From an uncultured Rikenellaceae bacterium (GTDB lineage: Bacteria; Bacteroidota; Bacteroidia; Bacteroidales; Rikenellaceae), in NCBI GenBank assembly GCA_944325305.1, contig CALUZO010000015.1:1-50857 (forward strand): 50,857 nucleotides of DNA, given 5' to 3'. Position 1 is the first letter of the stretch. Each line of letters starts with the position of its first letter. Both the position numbers and the translations under genes were made by a program. Positions 9,128 to 17,276 of this stretch are shown piece by piece. The notes beneath the pieces were generated by a model, which was given only the letters and a program-made list of their open reading frames with translations, had not been told where the DNA came from and did not search any database.

Positions 9128-9151
9128 GTAATTTTACGCAAAACAGAACTT

Positions 9152-10702
9152 ATGCCCAAGGATATTTCTCTCAGTCTTATGCCCCGGCAGGCGGCAGATA
9201 AAAAGACATATGTCGCTCTGGCTGCCAGATTGGCTGGCGTTGCCGAGTCGCAGGTTGCGCTGGCCCAGGTGTTGAGGCGGTCTATAGATGCGCGCCGCGG
9301 GCAAATAAAGGTAAACCTGCTTGTGAGGCTATATATAGATGATGAACAGGTCCCGGCGCCGGTCGATTTCAGATACGATAATGTTTCGAATTGTCCCGAG
9401 GTTGTTATTGTAGGATCTGGTCCTTCCGGTTTGTTTTGTGCATTACGGCTTATAGAGGTGGGATATCGTCCCGTCATATTGGAACGTGGCCGCGATGTCT
9501 CCTCGCGCAAGCGCGATATTGCGGTTATCAATCGTGGAGGGGCGGTCGATCCCGATTCGAACTATTGTTTCGGGGAGGGTGGAGCCGGGACATTCTCGGA
9601 CGGTAAACTTTTCACGCGTTCTAAAAAAAGGGGGGATTACAATAAGGCGCTTCAGGTTTTGGTGCACCACGGAGCTACTCCCGAGATTCTTTACGACGCA
9701 CGTCCGCATATCGGGACCGACAGGCTTCCTCGTGTGGTGAGCAATATCCGTCAGACGATCTTGGCGGCGGGCGGCAGTTTTGTTTTCGGTAAGAGGGTGA
9801 CAGGTCTGAAGATTAAGGATGGGTGTGTCAAGGGGGTTTTATGCGGATCGGAGTTAGTCGAAGGGGTCGCCGTAGTGTTGGCAACGGGTCACTCGGCCCG
9901 TGACATATATGATATGCTCTGGCTGCAAGGTGTGAGGGTCGAGGCCAAACCATTTGCCATGGGCGTGCGTATAGAGCACCCCCAGTCGCTTATAGATCAT
10001 ATACAGTATCGTCAGCCAAGGGGAGAGTTTCTGCCCGCCGCGGCCTATACCCTTGCCGCACAGGTGGGTGGTCGAGGGGTTTATTCGTTTTGCATGTGTC
10101 CGGGAGGATTCGTTGTTCCTGCCATGACTTCCGATCAGGAGTGTGTAGTGAACGGGATGTCGCCATCGGGGCGGAATTCGCCCTATGCCAATTCCGCCAT
10201 CGTGACTGAAATAAGACTCGATGATTTCGGTTATCTGCGTGAGGAATACGGTGAGCTGGCCGGACTCGAGTTTCAGCGGCGATATGAATACTCGGCTTTG
10301 GAGCATGGCGGTCGGGGCCATGCGGCGCCAGGGCAGAGGGTTGCCGATTTCGTGGCGGGACGAGCTTCGAAATCCGTTCCTGAAACCTCTTATGTTCCCG
10401 GTCTTGCCGTATCTGACATGCATTCATGGATGCCTGAGATTGTTTCCCGTTCTTTGATGGGAGGTCTGGAGGAGTTCGGGCGTAAGATGAAAGGGTTCGT
10501 AACCAACGAAGCTTGCCTGATCGGCGTGGAGTCGCGTACCTCGACACCGGTAAGGATACCGCGCGATCCCGTTTCGTTGCAACATCCCGAAATATCGGGG
10601 TTGTATCCGGCCGGTGAGGGTGCGGGTTATGCCGGAGGTATCGTTTCCGCCGCGCTCGACGGGGAGCGCATAGCCGATGCCATAGCGGCCGCCTTGAAAT
10701 AA
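9152..10702 (+). CDS. FAD-dependent dehydrogenase, COG2509 type
   Basis: 516 residues from ATG 9152. An N-terminal region of about 80 residues precedes the Rossmann dinucleotide motif VVIVGSGPSGL (Gly88, Gly90, Gly93) and LERG ending strand 2. NYCFGEGGAGTFSDGKL and the C-terminal LYPAGEGAGYAGGI, which binds FAD near the isoalloxazine, fit the family of uncharacterised FAD-dependent dehydrogenases found in many Bacteroidota. Electron donor, acceptor and substrate are unknown. The stop codon overlaps a downstream ATG (TAATG). Confidence 0.82.
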   Translation: MPKDISLSLMPRQAADKKTYVALAARLAGVAESQVALAQVLRRSIDARRGQIKVNLLVRLYIDDEQVPAPVDFRYDNVSNCPEVVIVGSGPSGLFCALRLIEVGYRPVILERGRDVSSRKRDIAVINRGGAVDPDSNYCFGEGGAGTFSDGKLFTRSKKRGDYNKALQVLVHHGATPEILYDARPHIGTDRLPRVVSNIRQTILAAGGSFVFGKRVTGLKIKDGCVKGVLCGSELVEGVAVVLATGHSARDIYDMLWLQGVRVEAKPFAMGVRIEHPQSLIDHIQYRQPRGEFLPAAAYTLAAQVGGRGVYSFCMCPGGFVVPAMTSDQECVVNGMSPSGRNSPYANSAIVTEIRLDDFGYLREEYGELAGLEFQRRYEYSALEHGGRGHAAPGQRVADFVAGRASKSVPETSYVPGLAVSDMHSWMPEIVSRSLMGGLEEFGRKMKGFVTNEACLIGVESRTSTPVRIPRDPVSLQHPEISGLYPAGEGAGYAGGIVSAALDGERIADAIAAALK

Positions 10703-10902
10703 TGCGGTTTTTGTTGTTTTTTTGTTTCCTTGTCGTTGGCATAGGGTGTGGTCATGACTCGGGTCTGGTCAGAAGGCTTGAACTGAATTGTCGTATATGT
10801 TTTTATTGCTGCCGTTGCTGCGAGAGTTGTCAGGAGAGGTTTGTGGCAGTCTCTGAGACAACGTGTTGTAATGGTGCCTCCCTGTGTCGATGCACGTGGT
10901 GA
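10702..10902 (+). CDS. Possible small Cys-rich lipoprotein (66 residues)
   Basis: The ATG at 10702 overlaps the stop of the FAD gene as TAATG, a geometry often used for translational coupling. The N terminus (MRFLLFFCFLVVGIGC) looks like a short lipoprotein signal with Cys16. The rest contains many cysteines (13 in 66 residues), including CC and CxxC pairs. I recognise no family, and a chance reading frame in TGC/TGT-rich DNA is a real alternative. Confidence 0.25.
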   Translation: MRFLLFFCFLVVGIGCGHDSGLVRRLELNCRICFYCCRCCESCQERFVAVSETTCCNGASLCRCTW

Positions 10903-11087
10903 AAACACAGCCTGCCGGAAGAGCGTATGTTTTTCGGCAGCGCCATGGAATGGCTCGGGCAATGCGGTTAAGAATATATTCTGGGATTTAAGACAGGCTA
11001 ATCTGAAGTCCGGATGTATGCAATCTTCTGTAAATAGTTCAGGAGAAGATCCGGAATATGCGATCCAATCTCCGGGGATTAAGTTCG
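10903..11087. other. Gene-free DNA at the distal end of the terminase cassette
   Basis: Together with the doubtful small frame this makes about 414 bp between two solid genes. I see no integrase remnant and no direct repeat shared with the far side of the cassette (13757-13880). Confidence 0.5.
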
Positions 11088-11111
11088 AAGGCAGACCGTG
11101 TGGTCTGCCTT
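11088..11111. terminator. Hairpin between convergent FAD-protein and terminase genes
   Basis: A 10-bp stem AAGGCAGACC/GGTCTGCCTT with loop GTGT. The plus strand continues TTAAATTTAAA, so it works best for rightward transcription, but its position 5 nt beyond the terminase stop suits both directions. Confidence 0.65.
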
Positions 11112-11116
11112 TAAAT

Positions 11117-12562
11117 TTAAATATATCCGAATCTGCGTATTTTTTTAGATACGTTCTCGACAATTTCACGTTCTATGATACCTGTGAGCACGTCGGCAGC
11201 GTCGTGCCATCGGTTCATTCTGAACATTCTGCGATAAATCACAAGATGACCGTAAAATTCCGGCCAACGTTGTGCCCAATCTGCCGGCATGCGTATTTTC
11301 TGGAGCACTGTCGATGAGTTGGAGAGTATGCGTGCCTCTTTGTTGCCGCTTTGGTGGAACCATTCGATGCGTGTCATGCTGCACAAGGCGCCTACTGCCC
11401 GGGCGAATCCCCTGCCGCCGTTGTTGCTTTCGATAAAGGCGATTCGTGTGAGATTCCGTTCGAGCATGTCGGCTACAAGAGTTTCGGTCACTTCCATGGG
11501 TTCGCGAGAGTAGACAACGTCGGTGATATATATGAATCCGTCGATCCCCGTGTCGTAACATACCGAGCAGAGATAGTCGTCTCCCATGTCGGCCGTGTCG
11601 GTGTAGTTTCCTTTGCGGACCGTTTCGCACGGCATTGCAGTATATGTTGCGAATCGATCGCCATAGAGCATTCCGTCGCGTAGCGAAGGCCGTCCCTGGA
11701 ACATGCAGTCGAACCAATGCGGATCGAGGCTGCGTTTTTCTCGGAGCAGTTCGACGCTGTGTCGCTGCGGCCACAGTGCTTCGCCTTCTTTTCGCGGGTC
11801 TATCTCTGTTGGCGGAGACTCCTTCAGGGCCTCGAAATTCACCACCAGCCAGTTGGATGGATCGAGATTGTCTATTTGTTTCCACTGGCTGAGACGCACG
11901 CTTTTCTCTTTTTCGAGGAGTTTTCCCATTAGGTCTTCCTCGTGCCAGCGGGTAAAGACAATAAGTTCCTGAGAACTGTTGTGGAGTCTGGTCCGTACCA
12001 CCGAGGTGTACCATTCCCAGCAGTTTTCGCGCACTATTGGCGAATTGGCCTCCATTGCGTCCTTGTAGAGGTCGTCGAGAATGAATATGTCTACTTCGTT
12101 GCCTGTGAGCGGACCTTCTCGCCCTACCGCAAGTATTTCGCCACGATGTCCTACTATATCGGCCTGGGTTGAGGTTCGTACGTATTCCGATCGGCTCGAG
12201 AGAGGTTTGATCTTGGTTTCTGGGAAGATATCGGAATATGCGTCGAGGTCTATGATGCGCTGTATGCGCCTGTTGAAGCGGGAGGCCAGCGCCTGGTTGT
12301 ATGATGATATGGCCACTTTGAGGTTCGGGTTGAGACCGAGCATATATGCAGGCATAAGTACCGATGAGCCGAGCGATTTGCCGTGCTGGGGAGGTACCGA
12401 TACCATGAGTTTGCGTATGTCTCCGCGAGCGAATCGGTCGAGAATCCGGTAGTATGCTTCGTGGAACGGCGTTCTTCTGAACGAAGGATAAACCTTTGTC
12501 GCGAAGTCGCATAAGGATGGTGCTGTCTGGACATCGGACGGAGGGTTTTTTATATTTTTCAT
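11117..12562 (-). CDS. Phage-type large terminase subunit (TerL), full length
   Basis: 481 residues from ATG at 12562. The ATPase part has the Walker A-like PPQHGKS (57-63), Walker B DIFILDD (158-164) and FTRWHEEDL, a typical coupling region. The C-terminal RNase H-like nuclease part shows DTADMGDDY, IESNNGGRGFA and WHDAADVLTG with the expected acidic residues. It resembles the TIGR01630-type family of terminase large subunits. Terminases pump and cut phage DNA during packaging. Nothing else of a phage (portal, capsid, small terminase, tail, integrase) is nearby. The frame is uninterrupted and no key residue is missing, which argues against simple decay. Probably co-transcribed with the 98-residue gene 64 nt upstream. 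Confidence 0.85.
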   Translation of the reverse strand: MKNIKNPPSDVQTAPSLCDFATKVYPSFRRTPFHEAYYRILDRFARGDIRKLMVSVPPQHGKSLGSSVLMPAYMLGLNPNLKVAISSYNQALASRFNRRIQRIIDLDAYSDIFPETKIKPLSSRSEYVRTSTQADIVGHRGEILAVGREGPLTGNEVDIFILDDLYKDAMEANSPIVRENCWEWYTSVVRTRLHNSSQELIVFTRWHEEDLMGKLLEKEKSVRLSQWKQIDNLDPSNWLVVNFEALKESPPTEIDPRKEGEALWPQRHSVELLREKRSLDPHWFDCMFQGRPSLRDGMLYGDRFATYTAMPCETVRKGNYTDTADMGDDYLCSVCYDTGIDGFIYITDVVYSREPMEVTETLVADMLERNLTRIAFIESNNGGRGFARAVGALCSMTRIEWFHQSGNKEARILSNSSTVLQKIRMPADWAQRWPEFYGHLVIYRRMFRMNRWHDAADVLTGIIEREIVENVSKKIRRFGYI

Positions 12563-12626
12563 GCTATGTATTTTTGCGTACCGTGATGGCTGTTGCCCTG
12601 TGCGGGCAATTCTGGGTATACATGGT

Positions 12627-12923
12627 TTAACAGGCACCAAGTAAATAGGGCCTGAACTCACTCCAGTTGAAATCGTCGTTTGCCGGACTATCTTCGTCGA
12701 ATGTCTCGAATTCCCACCATACCGGTACTATATCCTTTATGCGTGTAGCGGTGCCGGTTCTGTCTGTAGGGTCGAGGAGAGGCTCGCGATATATTATCAG
12801 GGTTGTTTTCAGCAGACCACTGCCATTTTCCCATTCGCATTCGACGGTTCCGTTGAAGTAATGGCGATCTCCGATACGTGCCACTAAAAGTTGGGCGAGA
12901 TTTTTGTAACATGATTTATTCAT
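12627..12923 (-). CDS. Unknown 98-residue protein preceding the terminase
   Basis: An acidic soluble protein with two Trp/Phe-rich patches (VECEWENGSG and VPVWWEFETFDED) and predicted beta-rich character. No signal peptide or membrane segment. I do not recognise a family. It has a good -7 box in front and sits between the repressor and the terminase, so it may be the first gene of the repressor-controlled unit. It could be a small terminase-like DNA-recognition partner, but no helix-turn-helix is visible. Confidence 0.7.
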   Translation of the reverse strand: MNKSCYKNLAQLLVARIGDRHYFNGTVECEWENGSGLLKTTLIIYREPLLDPTDRTGTATRIKDIVPVWWEFETFDEDSPANDDFNWSEFRPYLLGAC

Positions 12924-12949
12924 GGCCCTATTTTGTATTGGTGATGTTG

Positions 12950-12957
12950 CAAAAGTA
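12950..12957 (-). promoter_or_regulatory. -7 box for the 98-residue/terminase unit
   Basis: Minus-strand TACTTTTG matches TAnnTTTG, 26 nt upstream of the ATG at 12923. It lies in the 161-bp region shared with the divergent repressor gene, as in phage immunity regions. Confidence 0.65.
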
Positions 12958-12979
12958 AGCGGTCGGTTATCCTTATATT

Positions 12980-13039
12980 TTATACATAAATCGAATATTT
13001 TGTAATAATCTGGTTTGCTGTAACGGGTAGTTATGATAA
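12980..13039. promoter_or_regulatory. Possible repressor operators in the divergent region
   Basis: Two short palindromes with the same half-sites, TTATACATAA (12980-12989) and TTATGATAA (13031-13039), lie between the two divergent genes. AT-rich DNA yields such sites by chance. Confidence 0.25.
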
Positions 13040-13084
13040 ATTGTTTAACTTTACCACGCAGGCAGGCAAAAAATTGAATTGCAT

Positions 13085-13756
13085 ATGGAAAGCAGATTGA
13101 GACAGTTGCGCAAGGAGCTAAAGCTCACGCAGGAGGCATTGGCACAACGTCTCGGCATAGGGAAGAGCGCTCTGTCCATGATAGAGACAGGCAAGGCGTC
13201 GTTGTCCGAGAGGAATAAGAATATACTCGTGCAAGGGCTTAACGTCAATCCCGACTGGATTGAAACGGGGCGCGGCGAGATGTTCAATGCTCCGCCCGAA
13301 GTGCGGTCGTTTCTCGATCATAACGACAGGAACATGCCTTTGCAGGCGGTTCCTCTGTATAATCTGGAGGGGACTGCCGGATTTGCCGCCTTGCTTGCCG
13401 ACAGTTCCGGTTACAAGCCTGTCGATTATGTGCATGTTCCCAATATGCCGCGTTGCGACGGGGCTGTTTATCTTGCCGGCGATGCCATGGCTCCCCTGCT
13501 TAAGGGCGGAGATATAATTATGTACAGACGTATGGAGAATCTCGACGATATATTTTGGGGCGAGATGTACCTGTTGTCGGTGGATGTTGCAGGCGACGAG
13601 TATGTCACGGTGCGTTATGTGCACAAATCGGCAAGACCCGGTTATATAAAACTTTCCGGTTATGATTCGTTTAACGACGAGAAGGAGATAGAAATTTCCA
13701 AGGTACGTGCCATAGCTTTTGTCAAGGCTACGATCCGCATGAACTCCATTATGTAG
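13085..13756 (+). CDS. CI-like repressor: HTH_3 domain plus S24-type domain lacking catalytic residues
   Basis: 223 residues from ATG 13085; a TTG two codons earlier is less likely. Residues 4-60 form a Cro/CI-type helix-turn-helix (TQEALAQRLGIGKSALSMIE). Residues about 88-215 look like a LexA/CI S24 fold, with AGDAMAPLLKGGDII and EYVTVRYV. In active members the first motif is G-D-S-M and the second carries the general-base Lys. Here they are Ala134 and Arg177, so RecA-stimulated self-cleavage should be impossible. It is transcribed away from the 98-residue/terminase unit and is the obvious candidate to control it. Loss of both catalytic residues suggests a fixed, SOS-independent regulator. 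Confidence 0.85.
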   Translation: MESRLRQLRKELKLTQEALAQRLGIGKSALSMIETGKASLSERNKNILVQGLNVNPDWIETGRGEMFNAPPEVRSFLDHNDRNMPLQAVPLYNLEGTAGFAALLADSSGYKPVDYVHVPNMPRCDGAVYLAGDAMAPLLKGGDIIMYRRMENLDDIFWGEMYLLSVDVAGDEYVTVRYVHKSARPGYIKLSGYDSFNDEKEIEISKVRAIAFVKATIRMNSIM

Positions 13757-13880
13757 GGACGGGCAAATATGCAAGGCCGTTCTGACGGGTATTTGCGGCA
13801 GATTTAAGATAGTACGGATACTGTTGGGACACGACTCAGTTGGAGATTATGGCAACTGTAATAATTTATCATATTGAATA

Positions 13881-14426
13881 ATGAGATATAGAAAAATTTT
13901 TTTGTTTGCGGTGTGTTGTGTGCTTTTGTTGTCGTCGTGCGTAAGGGATGATGAAAAGGCGGAAGAGTATGTCAAGACAGGGGATATGGTTCCGACTTTT
14001 TCCGTCAAGGATCCGAATGGCGGTACGAAAACATTTACTTCTGATAACGATTTTGCGAATAAAAGGTCGATCATAGTGTTGTTCACGGCGGAATGTGCTC
14101 ATTGCAGGACTCTGATGCCTGTTGTGGACGATGCATGGAAAGAGCTGCAAGAGGTCGAAGCTGTAGATGACAACTGGCAGATCATAGCCATAGCCCGCGG
14201 GAGTTCCGACAGTGCTGTAGCTGCATTATGGAGTGCCAACGAGATGACGATGCCGTATTATCTCGATCCGGACAGGTCGGCTTACAGCAAGTTCGCCAGC
14301 CGATACGTGCCACGTCTGTACAGCGTGAATGACAGAGGCATGATAGATTGGATGCAGACCGGAGAAAACGGCATATCCGTACCTTTTCTTATGAGCATAC
14401 TTGGTTGTGCTCCATGCATGTTTTGA
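13881..14426 (+). CDS. Thioredoxin-like (TlpA/ResA-type) lipoprotein with an extra C-terminal CxxC
   Basis: The lipoprotein signal ends LLSSC (Cys20). The fold starts with GDMVPTFSV, as in AhpC/TSA-TlpA proteins, followed by FTAECAHCR with redox Cys72 and Cys75 and a cis-Pro region RYVPRLY. Such proteins are periplasmic thiol-disulfide reductases or cytochrome c and envelope protein maturation factors. The last residues read GCAPCMF, a second CxxC (Cys176, Cys179) not usual in the family. Total length 181 is normal. It stands alone, convergent with the porin gene. Confidence 0.85.
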   Translation: MRYRKIFLFAVCCVLLLSSCVRDDEKAEEYVKTGDMVPTFSVKDPNGGTKTFTSDNDFANKRSIIVLFTAECAHCRTLMPVVDDAWKELQEVEAVDDNWQIIAIARGSSDSAVAALWSANEMTMPYYLDPDRSAYSKFASRYVPRLYSVNDRGMIDWMQTGENGISVPFLMSILGCAPCMF

Positions 14427-14465
14427 CGGTTTTCATGGCACAGGCGTGAGTCATGCTGGCAATTC

Positions 14466-15569
14466 TCACAAAATAGGAATTATCCAGCGCATCCCGACGA
14501 GAACCGTGTTTACGTTTTTGTCCTTCATCGAGCGGAAAGCTCCTTCGAAATTGGTTCTCATGTATGAATACACTGCATGGAAACGGAGGTCTTTGAGTAC
14601 TCCGTCAGGGGGGAAAGGATAAAATTCCAGCAATGCCTGTATTCCCATGTTTTCGTAAGCGTCCGCCTTCAGTTCCATGTCGCGCCTGTGGTCCAGGATC
14701 CCTTTTATAGCAGGTCGCCATTTGCCGAGATGCAATGCCACGTTGACCGCTCCCGACATGTCCCGTACATGGTGACGTCCGTCATACCCTTCTACAACTG
14801 GGCTGTAGTCCAGTATCCGGTCTCCCCGATAGAAATCCAGTTCTGTTGTTACCGCTCCCGTGTTTATCTGGAGGCCGGCTGTAAACCATGGGTATATTTT
14901 TGAACTGTTGTGCTGGAATCCGGCATAGCCTATGCGGGTTCCGATAATGCCGTCGAACAGCTTGCCTGCCCACATTATCGCAGCTCCCAGTCCGCGTGTT
15001 GAGTAGTTGCTGTCGGTCATCTGATCTCCCGAGTTCATCAATTGGAAGTTGAGTGTCTGTCCGAGAAATCTGTATGCTGCGTTTACGCCTATGCGGGTAT
15101 TCACGAAGTCTCCGTTCACCTGCGTGTTGAGGTATGTGTCGGCACCGTTGTAATAGAATTCGTAAGTCCCGAGTTGAACGAATTGTTTTCCTACGGTCAG
15201 AGTCCAGTTTTTTTTGTGTCCCACGTCGAATGCCACCCATATATGGTCGGTTGCGGCGCCCGAACCGTCCGGATTGGGAGTCGTTGGGCGATTGATGCGC
15301 TGCCTCCAGCGGAAACGGATTCCGGGTGCAATCTCTCCCGTTACGACAAGCCGCATGTTTTGCAGGTTGAAATTCGAATATTCCGGTTCGTTGCCTTCGG
15401 AGTAGCGCAGGTCGACTCTGGTATCCAGGTCGACTCGTAGTCGCGGGTTGCGTTTCCCGAGCAGAGATTCGTTCCCGGCCAACTGGCTGATGATATTGTT
15501 TGTAGTGGTCTGTGCACCGGCTGTTCCGCATAATATTAGGACTGCCGCCACCGCTATGTTTTTTTTCAT
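14466..15569 (-). CDS. Outer-membrane porin (OprO/OprP-like beta barrel)
   Basis: 367 residues with a signal peptide cut after GTAGAQ. The body alternates hydrophobic and polar residues in strands, with FRWRQRINRP, LTVGKQFVQLGTYEFY and ANVALHLG-like barrel segments, and ends in a hydrophobic strand (VLVGMRWIIPIL). This matches the phosphate-selective-porin-like barrels common in Bacteroidota. Its start lies 6 nt behind the stop of the AspT-like gene, so the two are almost certainly co-translated and may move one solute across both membranes. Specificity is unknown. Confidence 0.78.
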   Translation of the reverse strand: MKKNIAVAAVLILCGTAGAQTTTNNIISQLAGNESLLGKRNPRLRVDLDTRVDLRYSEGNEPEYSNFNLQNMRLVVTGEIAPGIRFRWRQRINRPTTPNPDGSGAATDHIWVAFDVGHKKNWTLTVGKQFVQLGTYEFYYNGADTYLNTQVNGDFVNTRIGVNAAYRFLGQTLNFQLMNSGDQMTDSNYSTRGLGAAIMWAGKLFDGIIGTRIGYAGFQHNSSKIYPWFTAGLQINTGAVTTELDFYRGDRILDYSPVVEGYDGRHHVRDMSGAVNVALHLGKWRPAIKGILDHRRDMELKADAYENMGIQALLEFYPFPPDGVLKDLRFHAVYSYMRTNFEGAFRSMKDKNVNTVLVGMRWIIPIL

Positions 15570-15575
15570 ATGTCG

Positions 15576-17276
15576 TTAGCTCATCATAAATACGATCACG
15601 ACACCCCAAATTATCAGCAGTGTATTGCCGATTGCATATGTCGTGGTATAGGATAGTGCGGGGACCTTACTGTGTATCGTCTCCTCGATTGCGCCGAGTG
15701 CTGCGGTAGTTGTGCGCGATCCGGCGCATGCGCCGAGGGTGATTGCCGGATGGAATTTGAAGACATATTTGCCGAGCATGAGGCCGATGAACATCGGGAT
15801 GATACTTACGGCCACACCTGCTATGAACAGACTGATTCCGTCGGCTTTGAGACCGGCAATGAAGTTTGGCCCTGCGGTAATGCCGACAACTGCGATGAAG
15901 GTGCTTAGTCCCAGGTTGTTCATAAGCCATAGCGATGCTTCCGGGACAGCCCCGAATGTTGGTCGTGTCGAACGCAGCCAACCGAAGAATATGCCTGATA
16001 TCAATACTCCGCCGCTGATACTCAGACTGATCGGGATATTGCCTGCATGTACTGTGAGAGAGCCTATGATGCCGCCGATGAATATGCCGAGGCATACGTA
16101 CAGCAAATCTGTCACTTTGGTCGGGCGTTCGGCATACCCAAGCCATGTGGCAAAACGGTCTACATCGGTCATACGGCCTTCTATTTCTACCACATCGCCA
16201 CGCATCAGTTTGAGTTTTGGGATCAACGGGAGTTCAGCTCGGCCGCGGTGTATTTTCCGAATAATGACTCCGTGGCGTTGTCTCATGGTTTTGAGTTCCT
16301 TTAGTGTTCGTCCGGCTGCGTGTTTGTTGCTGACGATAACCCGGAGAGCTTTGGAACGAAAATCGAGCAGCTCTGTGTCGGCCAATTCGGGACCTATAAG
16401 TTTTTCGTTGTTTAGTATCGTGTCGAGAGGTCCGTTAAGAACGATGCCGTCGCCCTGGTTTATTTTCTGGTCCGGGGTTGGGTCGGATATTATGTCGCCT
16501 TTTGCGGTGCGTATTCTCTCCACATATATTGGCCAGCCATTTTTGACAAGGTAATCTTCAGTTTCTTTGATGGTTTTGGGCGTTTCAAAGAAACTGCATG
16601 ATGCTTTGAACACCCTGAAGGTTGTCCCGTCATAGGCGTATTCCAAAGAAGGATCGCTGTTATCGTCGGTTCCGCCATGCTCCTCTTCATATTGTTTTGC
16701 CAGTGCTTCGACATTGCCTCCGAGTATCTTGGGGCCTATCGAAGCCAGGAACCATGCCGTTCCTGCCGTGCCGAAAATATATGTTACGGCATAAGCCACA
16801 GGCATTTCGTTTAGCATGGTTGTTTTGGCGGTCTCTTCTATCGGCAATTGGTTTATAGTGTCTGTTGCGACTCCGAGCACGGCCGATATTGTGCACGCGC
16901 CCGAAAGTAATCCTGCGGTATTGCCGATGTCGAATCCGGCGATTTTGGCTGCTCCCCATGCCGTCAAGAGGCATGCGACACATACGATGCATGCGAACAG
17001 TATCTGCGGTACTCCTTCTTTCTTAAGGCTGTGTATGAATTGCGGGCCTACGCTGTAACCTACTGCGAAGAGGAAAAGCAGAAAGAAAGTCGATTTTACC
17101 GTAGGAGAGATGGTGATGTCGAGCTGCCCTATTGCTACCCCCACAAGGAGTACGCTTGTCACGGTTCCCAGCCCGAAACCCTTGATTTTGATCTGACCTA
17201 TGGCGAAGCCTATGGCAAGTGTCAGGAATAGAGCCAGTTCAGGTGAATTTTGGAGTATTTTGACAATCCAGTCCAT
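15576..17276 (-). CDS. AspT/YidE-type inner-membrane transporter with two TrkA-C domains
   Basis: 566 residues. Two hydrophobic halves (about 1-190 and 395-566) flank a cytoplasmic region with two RCK_C/TrkA-C units (around 205-380, with GDIISDPTPDQKINQGDGIVL and LMRGDVVEIEGRM). Repeats GLLSGACTISAVLG and GACAGSRTTTAALG correspond to the paired signature segments of the aspartate:alanine exchanger family. Characterised AspT swaps aspartate for alanine; homologues of this group include succinate exporters, so the substrate here is open. First gene of the porin operon. Confidence 0.82.
   Translation of the reverse strand: MDWIVKILQNSPELALFLTLAIGFAIGQIKIKGFGLGTVTSVLLVGVAIGQLDITISPTVKSTFFLLFLFAVGYSVGPQFIHSLKKEGVPQILFACIVCVACLLTAWGAAKIAGFDIGNTAGLLSGACTISAVLGVATDTINQLPIEETAKTTMLNEMPVAYAVTYIFGTAGTAWFLASIGPKILGGNVEALAKQYEEEHGGTDDNSDPSLEYAYDGTTFRVFKASCSFFETPKTIKETEDYLVKNGWPIYVERIRTAKGDIISDPTPDQKINQGDGIVLNGPLDTILNNEKLIGPELADTELLDFRSKALRVIVSNKHAAGRTLKELKTMRQRHGVIIRKIHRGRAELPLIPKLKLMRGDVVEIEGRMTDVDRFATWLGYAERPTKVTDLLYVCLGIFIGGIIGSLTVHAGNIPISLSISGGVLISGIFFGWLRSTRPTFGAVPEASLWLMNNLGLSTFIAVVGITAGPNFIAGLKADGISLFIAGVAVSIIPMFIGLMLGKYVFKFHPAITLGACAGSRTTTAALGAIEETIHSKVPALSYTTTYAIGNTLLIIWGVVIVFMMS

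Noticed and set aside
8807..9151. Upstream extension of the FAD gene frame into the mannosyltransferase gene
   Set aside because: It would overlap the divergent gene by about 290 bp; the ATG at 9152 gives the family's usual N terminus.
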